From Primulina eburnea (taxonomy: Eukaryota > Streptophyta > Magnoliopsida > Lamiales > Gesneriaceae), in NCBI RefSeq assembly GCF_022965805.1, contig NC_133118.1, forward strand, positions 6,975,057 to 7,039,056: 64,000 nucleotides of DNA. The letters are read 5' to 3'. Below the pieces are notes generated by a model. It did not search any database. It saw nothing but the letters and a program-made list of their open reading frames with translations, and was not told the DNA's origin. Position numbers and translations under genes: made by a program. Shown one piece after another: positions 52,712 through 63,223 of this stretch; within the stretch, counting starts at the first letter, position 1, and the number at the start of each line of letters is the position of its first letter.

Positions 52712-54338
52712 TGTAACACCTCTGACCAGTTTTATAAAAATAGCATCGGAATTTAAAATTTTCTTAAAAGAAAGAAGGATTTAAAATACATTTCAATATA
52801 TAATCAAAAGTATCTACATGATCAATAAAATGATGCAAAAAAATAAAAAATATCATTTTTGTGATCATGTTCAAAATGCTAGCAAAATAGTCTTCTTCCT
52901 TCCTTCTCTTATGCATATGACTCCGGCCCCAATCAACGTCTAGGCTCGTCGCTCTTATCTGCATCACATGAAATAACTGAAATGAGTATAAAACTCAACA
53001 AGTGGAACTCTTACATAGCATACTCTGAAAAACATAACTTGAAAACATTAAATACCATCAACTCCGAAACATAAATATCATAGCATGAATAGCAATAACG
53101 ATGGTATTTTTCTTTTCTCTGATGGATTGATATCTAGATAGTATCTCTGTCTCTGTACATATATACCATCGATATGAATCGATACTCTGTTGGGATATAA
53201 GCCTATGGTCGTTGATCAACTAATTGCATGCAATCTCTGACTATGTATCCATCAATCCAATAAATCATTTTGAACTCTCTCTTTGGCATTAAATCAAACA
53301 CTTTGAAGACTCTATTCTTTTGTATTCCCTTTGACATAATTGAGAATAAAATGCCTCTAATATACAACAAAGTGTATTAATACATAGCATGACTCAATAG
53401 GAAGAGAATAACATGTTAAAACCATTGAAACACAATACATATATTATCATGTGAGCACAAGGAAATGAATTCCACTTACTACCAACAAGAAGTTTGGTTC
53501 TAATCTCTTGGTACAAATCCTACAACAATAAACCATATATTGCACCATTAATAACCCAATAATCAAACAACCATACCAATAAGTCTATAAAACCAACACC
53601 ATCAACAAACCCATAATTCTCCCAACACCAAAAACCAATAATAAACTATACCACAAGCTTACCTTAGCTCCTTGAACCCAAAACTATCTTGATCACCCTT
53701 CAAATATCCAACAAGGAGCTAGAATCAAAGGAAAGAAAAAAAGAAATGTAGGAACCCTAGTCTCCCAAGAGCTGAAATTTCAAGAAGAGGAGAAGAAATG
53801 AGATAAATGAAGCCAACTCATGTATTTAATAACTTAATCTCGAAAACACGCTTTTACTATTCACGCACCGCGGGTGCGCTAGGCATTCTGAACAACATCC
53901 GAAAAAATCCGAAGTGACGACCGCAGGTGCGCTGAGCTTACTTGAAAACATCCACAAATTTGGAAGCATCGACCGCATGTGCGCTACAAAACTGACCGCG
54001 GGTGCGGTCACCTCTGTAGCCAACAACCAACTTTTTCAACTAAAATCCAATCGCAACGTCGCTTCTCATCACAATCTGACAACACCCTCAACAAGAAAGT
54101 TGCACTTATATATCTTATCTAACCACCCCAATTGGCCTCATACCAATTGGCTCAACATGCTAATTACCATGAATTAAATCGCAACAACGCTACAATAAAA
54201 CCACATAACAAGTATAACCAACAATACTATAAATCATAAATCACAACTCTTAACATCAAACTATACTTAAACTTAACCAAATAGTCAATAATCATACAAA
54301 ATCTTAAAATGTACCGATCACCAGGCTTGGCTATTACA
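52712..54338 (-). repeat. 3' LTR of the Tekay element (1,627 bp)
   Basis: Plus-strand edges TGTAACACC...GGCTATTACA. The first half is shared with 60575-61082, with small differences such as AAAAAAATAAAAAATAT versus AACAAAATACAAAATAT. The GACCGCGGGTGCGCT-type repeats near 53866-54010 (ACCGCGGGTGCG, ACCGCAGGTGCG, ACCGCATGTGCG) form a small internal repeat cluster. Confidence 0.9.
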
Positions 54339-54353
54339 ATCTCCCCTCCTTAG
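54339..54353 (-). other. Polypurine tract of the Tekay element
   Basis: The minus strand reads CTAAGGAGGGGAGAT right before the LTR start TGTAATAGCC. Confidence 0.88.
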
Positions 54354-54378
54354 AGGAATTTCGTCCTTGAAATTGACG

Positions 54379-55770
54379 TCACTGCGCAAACAACTCAGGA
54401 TACTTCTCTTTCATCTCATCCTCTGGTTCCCACGCGGCTTCTTCAATCAAATGATTCCTCCAAAGGACTTTAACAATGATGATCTCTTTGTGTCTCAACA
54501 CTTTAACTTTGCGATCCAGAATCTGAACTGGAATATCTTGGTACGTCAAATTCGGCGTCCAATCCAATGGCTCGCGACGAAGAACATGGGATTGATTCGC
54601 AATATTCTTCCTGAGCATGGAGACATGAAAAACATTATGAACTCTGTCAAGATCTGGCGGTAGGGCTAACCTGTAAGCTCGATCACCGACTCTGTCCAAA
54701 ATCTCAAATGGGCCAATAAATCTCGGACTCAACATTCCCTTCTTGCCAAACCACATCACACCCTTAAGAGATGCTATCTTCAAGAACACTTGATCATCAA
54801 CCTCAAACTGCAACGGCCTACGACGCACATCAGCATAACTCTTCTGTCTTCACTGTGTTGTCTTCATCCTCTCTTGAATAACATCAACAACATCAGCTGT
54901 CTGTTTGACCAACTCTGGACCCAACATCTTCCTCTCACCAATATCGTCCCAATACAAGGGAGATCTACACTTCCGGCCATAAAGTGCTTCATACGGTGCC
55001 ATGCCAATCGTCGCTTGGTAGCTATTATTGTACGTGAACTCAACAAGAGCCAATTTGGAATCCCAGCTACCAGGATAATCAATAGTACAAGCTCTGATCA
55101 TATCCTCTAAAATCTGAATAACTCTCTCTGATTGACCGTCGCTCTGGGGGTGATATGCTATACTCAATGCTAACCGTGTACCCAAAGCTCTATGCAAACT
55201 CTTCCAAAATTCTGAAGTAAATTTAGGGTCACGATCAGACACGATCGACACAGGAACACCATGAAGTCTAACAATCTCAGCTATGTACTCTTCGGCATAC
55301 TGGTTCATGGAATACGTCGTCTTGACTGGATTAAAATGCGCTGACTTGGTCAACCGATCAACAATAACCCAAATAGAGTTAAAACCTTTCTGCATTCTGG
55401 GAAGACCAGTCACGAAGTCCATCGTAATATGCTCTCATTTCCATTGAGGAATCGTCAATGATAGCAATGTCCCAGCAGGTCTCTGGTGCTCGATCTTTAC
55501 CTGCTGACAAGTTAGTCACTGAGAAATAAACACGGCAATATCTTTCTTCATACCTGGCCAGCAATAGAGTCTACGAAGATCCTGATACATCTTGGTGCTA
55601 CCTGGATGTATCGAGTATGGCGCGGTATGTGCCTCTGTCAAGATGTTTCGCCAAATATCATCACCAGCAGGAATACAAATACGGCCTCTAAATGCCACCA
55701 AACCATCTCTCACTACAAGAAAAGTGGGTTCCCGCAGCGTGCAATATGCGCCGCAGAAAGGTCGACGCAC
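54379..55770 (-). pseudogene. Integrase with chromodomain (Tekay)
   Basis: Zinc domain: HTAPYSIHPGSTKMYQDL then LTCQQV after a stop near 55516. Core (55422-54850): Asp in MDFVTGLPRM, Asp in VSDRDPKFTS, Glu in DGQSERVIQI, and the YNNSYQATIGMAPYEALYGR block. The C-terminal part (54828-54379) has LSPRFIGPFEILDRVG and a terminal chromodomain (ILDRKVKVLRHKEI, VKVLWRNHLIEEAAWEPED). Chromodomains guide integration to marked chromatin and define chromoviruses. Three in-frame stops (about 55516, 55435 and 54849) interrupt an otherwise continuous reading. The upstream boundary is the CACTA insertion. Confidence 0.9.
55708..55710. repeat. 3-bp target site duplication TCT of the CACTA element
   Basis: TCT precedes CACTACAAG at 55711 and recurs at 57370-57372. 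Three bases is the CACTA duplication size. Confidence 0.85.
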
Positions 55771-56210
55771 GCTGTAAAGTTGAAAGCCGTCTTAAGTTTG
55801 ACACTATTGGCGGCGTGCGATTTACGCTGCGGTTTAGTCTAATAACGACGTGCAGAGTATGCTGTTGATAGTTAAACTATTGGCAGCTTGCATATGTACG
55901 CTGTTATTACAACTTTCTGCAGCGTGCGCATATACGCCGTTAATAGTCATAAAACCAAAAAATATTAGCGACGGTTTTTGATAAACCGTCGCAAAATGGC
56001 GACGGTATAAAATCGTTGCTAATTTAGCGACGGTCTTAAAATGTAGCGACGGTGTTATAATTTCGCGACGGTTCCAAACCTGTCGCCAAATTTTGCGTAA
56101 ATTTAAAAAAAAAAATTACTTTTATAATTTAATACATTTTTATAAAAATACAATACAACTATAATAATAATACTCATGATTTTAATTAACAATTAAAAAA
56201 TACTCATGAT

Positions 56211-56610
56211 CTTAATTAACAATTAAAAAATTAACCAAAAATTTAAACAAAAACATGTATTTAAATCGAAACTTAAATCATGTAAGTAGAGAAAAATTTT
56301 AAGTGTTGTGAAGAAAATTGGAACGAAGATTGGCAATAAATAGAGAATTTACAATTTTTTAGTGATGGTTTATTACTAAACGGTCGCCGATGTGAGTTTA
56401 TTAGCGACGGTTTAATTAACAATTAAAAAATTAACCAAAAATTAAAACAAAAACAGGTATTTAAATCGAAACTTAAATCATGTAAGTAGAGAAAAATTTT
56501 AAGTGTTGTGAAGAAAATTGGAACGGAGATTGGCAATAAATAGAGAATTTACGATTTTTTAGAAACGGTTTATTAGTAAACAGTCGCCGATGTGAGTCTT
56601 TTAGCGACGG
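56211..56610. repeat. 200-bp tandem duplication inside the CACTA element
   Basis: AATTAAAAAATTAACC starts at 56221 and again at 56421, and the following 190 bases match with a few changes (for example AACGAAGATTGG versus AACGGAGATTGG). Confidence 0.85.
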
Positions 56611-56949
56611 TTCATCGTTAACTGTCGCTGATTTAAATCGGCAACGGTTTGATGAAACCCGTCGCTAAATGTGGCCTTAAATCGGCAACGGTTTTATGTA
56701 AACCGTCGCTAAATGTGGCCTTATAATCATTGCAACTTTATAATTAGCGACGGCTTTAGTATTAGCGATGATTTTACTAAAGTCGTCACTAATTTAAAAT
56801 TCGACCTCATTTTCCGCAGCGTGCTTATAATATGCATGACGTGAATAATACTATTGACGGACGTCGTTAATTTCTGAACACGATTTTTTTTAAAAAAAAT
56901 TGATTTACTTTTTGCTGCTCACATAAACTTGCACGCCGTTAACAGTATT

Positions 56950-57064
56950 ATTAACGGCGTGCCTTGATTATGCGCTGTCGTTTATATAATTTATTAACAG
57001 CACACTATTAACGGCGTGCCTTTATTATGCGCTGTCGTTTATATAATTTATTAACAGCACACAT
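56950..57064. repeat. 56-bp tandem duplication inside the CACTA element
   Basis: The block ATTAACGGCGTGCC...TTTATTAACAGCACAC occurs twice in succession with a single change (TTGATTATG versus TTTATTATG). Confidence 0.8.
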
Positions 57065-57444
57065 AAATCCAAGATGCGGATATTACTATCCGCAGCGTGC
57101 GTTTAATGCACGCCGTTCATAATAATATCCGCAGCGTGCTTGTAAAGCACGCCGTGAATAGTATCAAGTTACTATCCGCAGCGTGCTTTGAATGCACGCC
57201 GTCCAAAGTAATATCCGCAGCGTGCTTTTAATGCACGCCATTCATAGTATCAAGTGCAACACTATTCACGGCGCACATATGGGTGCACGCCGTGAAAAGT
57301 AGTATTCGCAGCGTGCGTTTAATGCACGTTGTTGATGACGTGCTGCGGAAAATCTTTTTTCTTGTAGTGTCTATTCATCTCAAACTCTGAATTACCTCTC
57401 TCCTATGCTCTTGCTCTCATCTCTATCAACTGTACATCATTAGC

Positions 57445-58230
57445 CTACTCTCTACAGATCCTGTCTGTCAAAGTAGCCCGAATGACCAACGCTGATAAGC
57501 GAGCAATGGTTCCTGGGACTACCAAAGCTATCTCCTCTCGTTGCAAGTCCAACAACAACGGCTGCTGAATCATAGAACTCAAAGAAAAACTTGACTTACG
57601 GCTCAATGCATCTGCTACAACATTCGCCTTCCCAGTGTGGTAACTAATAGTCACATCATAGTCTTTGACAAGCTCTAACCACCGTCTCTGGCGCATATTG
57701 AGGTCTTTCTGAGAAAAAAAATACCTTAAACTCTTGTGGTCCGTGAAAATTTCACACTTTTCGCCATATAAGTAATGTCTCCAGATTTTCAGGACGAAAA
57801 CCACAGATGCCAGCTCCAGATCATGCGTAGAATAATTCTTCTCGTAGTCCTTCAACTGGCAAAAAGCATAAGCTATAAACTTTCTTTGTTGCATCAGCAC
57901 TGCACCGAGGCCCTTCTTCGACGCATCTGTAAAAACAAAAAAGTCCTTTGAACCACTGGGCAATGCAAGTACAGGAGCTGACATCAACCTATCTTTCAAC
58001 TCTTGGAATCGACTCTTGCATTCATTCAACCACTCAAACTTCACAGTCTTCCTCGTCAGATTGGTTAACGGCAGGGCAATCTTAGAAAAGTCTGCAATAA
58101 AACGACGATAATAACCCGTCAAACCAAGAAAACTGCGTACCTCTGGTACAGTGGTAGGAATAGGCCACTTCTGTATCGCCTCGATATTCACTGGATCAGC
58201 ATCTATACCATCCTTCGAGACAACATGGCT
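57445..58230 (-). pseudogene. RT end and RNase H (Tekay)
   Basis: From 58191 the frame has [20 protein letters not shown] and [20 protein letters not shown], then RNase [57 protein letters not shown] and [15 protein letters not shown] stop at about 58229-58231 separates it from RT in the V-A-F-L-G region. It stops at 57445. The codons past it reach the CACTA boundary. Confidence 0.9.
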
Positions 58231-59175
58231 TTAGAAAGAAATCTGCTCCAACCAGAAATCACATTTTTTCAACTTAGCATACAACCTCTTCTCTATCAAC
58301 AACTGAAGAACAACTCTGAGGTGCTCTGCATGAAGCTCTCTGGTCTTGGAATAAATCAAAATGTCATCGATGAAAACAATGACAAAGCTATCCAAATACG
58401 GCTTGAACACCTGGTTCATAAGATCCGTGAAGACTGAAGGAGCATTAGTCAGACCGAAAGACATCACAAGGAATTCATAATGACCGTACCTGGTCCAGAA
58501 CGCCGTCTTAGGGATATCAGACTCCCTAACCTTCAACTGATAATATCCAGATCGCAGATCAATCTTCGAAAACACGGTAGCCCCCTGCAGTTGATCAAAA
58601 AGGTCATCTATTCGCGGCAACGAATATTTATTCTTGATAGTCACTTTGTTGATTTCTCTATAATCAATACAAAGCCGCAAAGACCCATATTTCTTTTTGA
58701 CAAAGAGAACCGGAGCTCCCCAAGGCGAAGAACTCGGCCGAATGAAACTTTTATCCAATATATCCTGCAACTGCGTCTTCAACTCTTTCATCTCTGAAGG
58801 GGCCATTCTATACGGAGCCTTAGAAATAGGAACCGTCCAGGGGACTAAATCAATCACAAACTCGACATCTCTGTCCGGAGGTAAACTCGGAACATCATCC
58901 TCAAATACATCAGGGAAATCTCTCACCACATCAATATCATCAATATTCAACTTAACCATTCTATCCATATCAACAATCGAAGACAAAAACCCATCACAAC
59001 CTCTAAACAACAACTTCTTAGCCTCAAGACACGAAATAAAAGGAAGGACCAGCAAAGTACCTACACTGGCGAGCATACCTTCACTATTGCCATCATCTGC
59101 AAATTTCACCGTCTTAGCAACGCAATCAATCACTGCATGATAGGTTGATAGCCAATCCATGCCACAGAATAACAA
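58231..59175 (-). pseudogene. Reverse transcriptase (Tekay)
   Basis: The 314-residue frame starts in the protease-RT linker ([16 protein letters not shown]) and has the pre-[22 protein letters not shown], then [40 protein letters not shown] and the catalytic [14 protein letters not shown]. It ends at a stop just after FWLEQISF. A frameshift near 59150 separates it from protease. Otherwise it is continuous. Confidence 0.92.
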
Positions 59176-59584
59176 TCAAATCGGCATAAACTACTCGCTC
59201 ATCAATTTGAACGGAGCACGCATACACAATAGATGTCGGACACAACACATCCCCAGAAGGCAATACAACATTAAACTGGAGGGGAAGAATAGAAGGAACT
59301 AAAGCCAAAGATCTCAAAAATAGTTCAGACATAAAAGAATGAGTAGCACATGTATCAATTAATGTCGTAGCTACTCTACCTGAAATTAAAATAGTGCTAG
59401 AGATCACAGAAGAATCATGGTTTATACCTTCCTTCGTCATGGTGAAGATGCGACCCTGCACCTTCTCTTTACTCGATCCTCTTGGGCAATCCTTGGCAAT
59501 ATGGCCTGCAGTGCCACATCGGTAACAAGTATGAGTATCAAATCTGCAATCTCCCCTATGATGCCTACTGCACTTGGGACACAA
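59126..59584 (-). pseudogene. gag zinc knuckles and protease (Tekay)
   Basis: Begins with two knuckle-like Cys/His units, CPKCSRHHRGDC and CYRCGTAGHIAKDC, then protease with TTLIDTCATHSFMS. The active site reads D-T-C where retropepsins have D-T-G, which should impair folding of the loop. The frame is lost near 59150 before RT and shifted from gag near 59600. Confidence 0.85.
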
Positions 59585-59631
59585 CGGCTTCTCTGGATCA
59601 AATGGAACTGCCGGTGCTTTAGAACTCGGCT

Positions 59632-60439
59632 CTAACTTGCCTTTCCCTTAAAACTGCCTTTGCCTCTTTGGCTCGAATCCTGACCCCTTTGAGCAATGAC
59701 CTGCTGCCTCGCCTGTCTCTCTCTGGCAATGTCTTTCTCGTCTTGCTCGGCTAACAAGGCTTTAGCCACAATCTCTTTAAATGTCACCGCCTTAGACATA
59801 TTGATGTCCCTCATGATCTCTGCTCGAAGACCTCTAATGAAATGAGCACCCTTCTCTTTATCATTGGAGGCAATAAATGGGGCAAACAGACGGCCCTCTT
59901 CGAACTTCAGAATGTACTCATCGACATTCATACCTCCTTGACGAAGCTCTAAAAATTCAGTCACCTTCCGAGCTCGAAGTGCATCTGGGAAGTACTTGTC
60001 ATAGAAAAGATCTGTAAAATCTTGCCACTTCATTGCCGGAATATCAACACCTACCTTGGTAGCATTCCACCAAATGCGTGCAGCTTTGACTAACATGAAC
60101 ACTGCACAACCAATTCTGTCCTTGTCTTCATAGTTGAGATGATCAAAAATCACCTCAAGTGCTTTGATCCACTCTACAGCCACCAATGGATCAGTGCTTC
60201 CTGCAAACTCAGGCGGATCCATTATCTTGAAAGCAGTAAAGATTCCATCGGTTCCAACTGCTTGTGCCACTTGGCCTCTCCCTTGACCTCTACCTTGGCA
60301 TGTACCTTGCAAACGGAGCAACTGTTGGATCTGCTCACTGTGGACCTTGGCTTGCTCTTTCAATAACTAGCCGAACTCGTCGAAAACTCTTGATGAAGAA
60401 CTATCCTCACCCTCTGAAGCCTTTCTCTTAAGAGGCATT
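59632..60439 (-). pseudogene. gag capsid (Tekay)
   Basis: The natural start is the ATG at 60439 (MPLKRKASEG); a TAG at about 60367 interrupts it and the frame stays open from 60363 to 59632. Capsid blocks: IMDPPEFAGSTDPLVAVEWI, IFDHLNYEDKDRIGCAVFM, ARIWWNATKVGVD, FYDKYFPDALRARKVTEFLE, LRQGGMNVDEYILKFEEG. It ends with a basic Gln/Arg-rich tail before a frameshift into the knuckles. Confidence 0.9.
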
Positions 60440-60553
60440 ACTCCTACAATGTGCTCACATAATACATATCAACCAATAACAATGAATAGATCTAGAAGAA
60501 GACATACCTGGACTATTGAAAGTAGACGAAGTCATATGCATTGTTCCGAAGAA

Positions 60554-60569
60554 CGCGGCTCTGATACCA
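60554..60569 (-). other. Primer-binding site of the Tekay element
   Basis: The minus strand reads TGGTATCAGAGCCGCG five bases after the LTR end, matching initiator Met-tRNA. Confidence 0.9.
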
Positions 60570-60574
60570 TTAAA

Positions 60575-61082
60575 TGAAACACATCTGACCAGTTTTATAA
60601 AAATAGCAGCGGAATTTAAAATTTTCTTAAAAGAAAGAAGGATTTAAAATATATTTCAATATATATAATCAAAAGTATCTACATGATCAATAAAATGATG
60701 CAACAAAATACAAAATATCATTTTTGTGATCATGTTCAAAATGCTAGCAAAATAGTCTTCTTCCTTCCTTCTCTTATGCATATGACTCCGGCCCCAATCA
60801 ACGTCCAGGCTCGTCGCTCTTATCTGCATCACATGAAATAACTGAAATGATTATACAAATCAGCAAGTGGAACTCTTACATAGCAATGGATACATAGCAT
60901 ACTCTGAAAACCATAACTTGAAAACTTTAAATACCATCAACTCTGAAACATAAATATCATAGCAAGAATAACAATAACGATGGTATTTCTCTTTTCTCTG
61001 ATGGATTGATATCTAGATAGTATCTCTGTCTCTGTACCTATATCCCATCGATATGAATCGATACTCTGTTGGGATATAAGCC
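60575..61082 (-). repeat. 5' LTR of the Tekay element, interrupted
   Basis: Matches the first 508 bases of 52712-54338 up to GGGATATAAGCC, where the next element starts. The remaining 1.1 kb should lie beyond the window. Confidence 0.88.
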
Positions 61083-63011
61083 TGTGAGACCCCGAAAATA
61101 AAATAGCTTTGATGGCATTTTGGTAAATAAGTTGAAAAATATTCAATTTATTTTGATGGCATTTTCGTAAATAAGTTGAAAAATAATAAATTAATTTTAA
61201 GGGTAAAATGGTATATAGTGACATATCTTTTTCATATGAAGTCCAAATGATTTGAAATTTGGATATAACTTAGAAAACTCAAAGATAGAGAAGTTTCAAT
61301 TTTGAGTTTTGAAAAATTGAATCGTTTGACTAGTTCGAAGAGATATCTCGATGTTAAAATGTTAAATAATATATATTATATTATATTATATTATATAATA
61401 ATATAATAATATAATATAATATTAAAATAAAAAAAATTATAAAAGAAAATAAAAAAAAAGAACTTTAAAAGTTATCATCGTAACTTTCATTTTGAAAGTT
61501 ACAGAAGAAAGAAATGGAGAAGGGATTTTGATTTTCTTTTCAATCGTGCGATTTATCGGTTTATCTAATTGACGAAACGACTTCAGTTCTGGGATCGTGG
61601 ACACGAGGTCTTCGATTTGAGATATAAATTTCATAGTTTTGGTGATATTTGAAATTCGTCGATTTTTGGAATAAATCCGATAAATTGTTAAATCATACTG
61701 GAATTGAAGATTGTTGAATAATGTATGATTTTAACGAAGAAGAGATGATTATAGTGATGTTATTTTGAATTATTCTCAATTTATTATAATTAGAGAATTT
61801 TAATCGTAGGGTTGAGATTGAAGAATTATTTGTCAGTTATTATTAATTCTGATAAATATATGCGGTAGAATAACCGACAAGAAACTAAGTTCTGAAGTCA
61901 GAATTGAATTATGCTATGATTTGGATTTGATATGAATTTTTGAAGTTTCAAATGATATTTGAAACTCATATTAATGATTTTGGAGTATGTTATTGATTGG
62001 AATGAATATGCTATTGATGTAGATAAAGTGTAATATCGATATCTTCAGGCTACATCAACTGGAAACGAAGAATTGAGGTATGTTGCGACCGGGTAACATA
62101 CGACATGTATCTGTATTATATGATATATGATTGGATTGATTGGATTGGAATACGTGTCTATATGTCTATTTGTTGATTTGATATGGCATACATGACATTA
62201 TGATTTGAATATCCATGTATAAAATAAATGTTTTGTTAACACACATCATTTTATGCATACATCGATACATGACATGCACGTTGAGCTATGATCCTTGGAT
62301 ACCTTGATATGATTGGATTGGATTCCGGGGTTTGTGAACACAATCGCTATGCCGGTATTATATGACCCGTAAAGCATAGACAATTGTGGCCCCATATGAT
62401 TGGATATGAGATTTGGGATTTGATGGCGCTTTGCCGACGCTATCATACGTGTATCCCATATTGGCCGGTGTGCCAGCTCGAGCATTGATTTGATAGCGAT
62501 TCGATTGGTTCTGACATGTGCTCAGTGGATGGGCATATTACCTGATACCTCCACGACATACATGCAATGCATACCATATATCATTGTTTAGATATCCGTG
62601 GTATATATGATTGGTTGTTCCATACGGAGCTTTGCTCACCCCCAAGGGGGGCTGTTGTTGTCTTTGTGTGTGGACAATGGCAGGTACTCCAAGATATCAG
62701 GAGACCGAAGAGTCTGGAGGGAGCCACAGCTTGGGCTGAGGTTTTATGTTTATGTCTTGTTCCCAGTATATATGAATATGTATCTATATACCGGGGCATG
62801 TCCCGAGGATATGAGTTGTTTGTATATGATTGGATTTCATTATGTGTGGGCATGTTTTATGATATGAGTTGAAATACTATTTTTAGTATTCAAATTATAG
62901 AAGAGATATTTTGGGCTCATTGTAAAGAAACTTTAAACTCATTTTCCGCTGTAATTAATTAACCCTAATCAGATCGTGTTATAATAACGATTAGGAGCTA
63001 AGGGCCCCACA
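61083..63011 (+). repeat. 5' LTR of the edge Ty3 element (about 1,929 bp)
   Basis: TGTGAGACCC...AGGGCCCCACA. It includes an A/T block of TTATATTATA repeats (61370-61430) and many GATTGG/GATATG stretches. No gene. The end is set by the primer-binding site six bases on. Confidence 0.8.
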
Positions 63012-63016
63012 CAGTA

Positions 63017-63028
63017 TGGTATCAGAGC
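63017..63028 (+). other. Primer-binding site of the edge Ty3 element
   Basis: TGGTATCAGAGC, the initiator Met-tRNA complement. Confidence 0.92.
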
Positions 63029-63223
63029 ATAGCTGGGAATGCTCGATTGAGTCTTGTGTACATTTTAATAGGCACAAATGAATTGTGCGTATGTGTTTGA
63101 CTTATTTGTATTACTTGCTCTTATGTGATTTGATTTGAGTAAGTATCTGATGAGATTGATGATATGAGGTGATGAGATTATGAAATTGATATGAAATTGT
63201 GATATTCATCTTTTGATTTGTAG

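Larger units (their letters stand above)
55711..57369. mobile_element. Non-autonomous CACTA (En/Spm) element
   Basis: Inverted ends CACTACAAGAAAA and its complement TTTTCTTGTAGTG with TCT on both sides. Inside each end are many copies of CCGCAGCGTGC and GCACGCCGT in both orientations, the subterminal repeats that CACTA regulatory proteins bind. The middle has GCGACGGT repeats, an exact 200-bp tandem duplication and a 56-bp duplication. No transposase frame exists in the 1,659 bp. It splits the pol of the Tekay element between RNase H and the integrase zinc domain. Confidence 0.92.
52712..61082 (-). mobile_element. Tekay chromovirus (Ty3/gypsy), interrupted by CACTA; right LTR cut by the next element
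   Basis: The left (3') LTR is 52712-54338 and the right (5') LTR starts at 60575. The LTR edge is TGTAACACCTCTGACCAG on the left and TGAAACACATCTGACCAG on the right. Minus-strand order: primer-binding site, gag, protease, RT, RNase H, integrase with chromodomain, polypurine tract. The right LTR is interrupted at 61083 by another element, so its far end is outside the window. Coding regions carry several stops and frameshifts. Confidence 0.9.
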
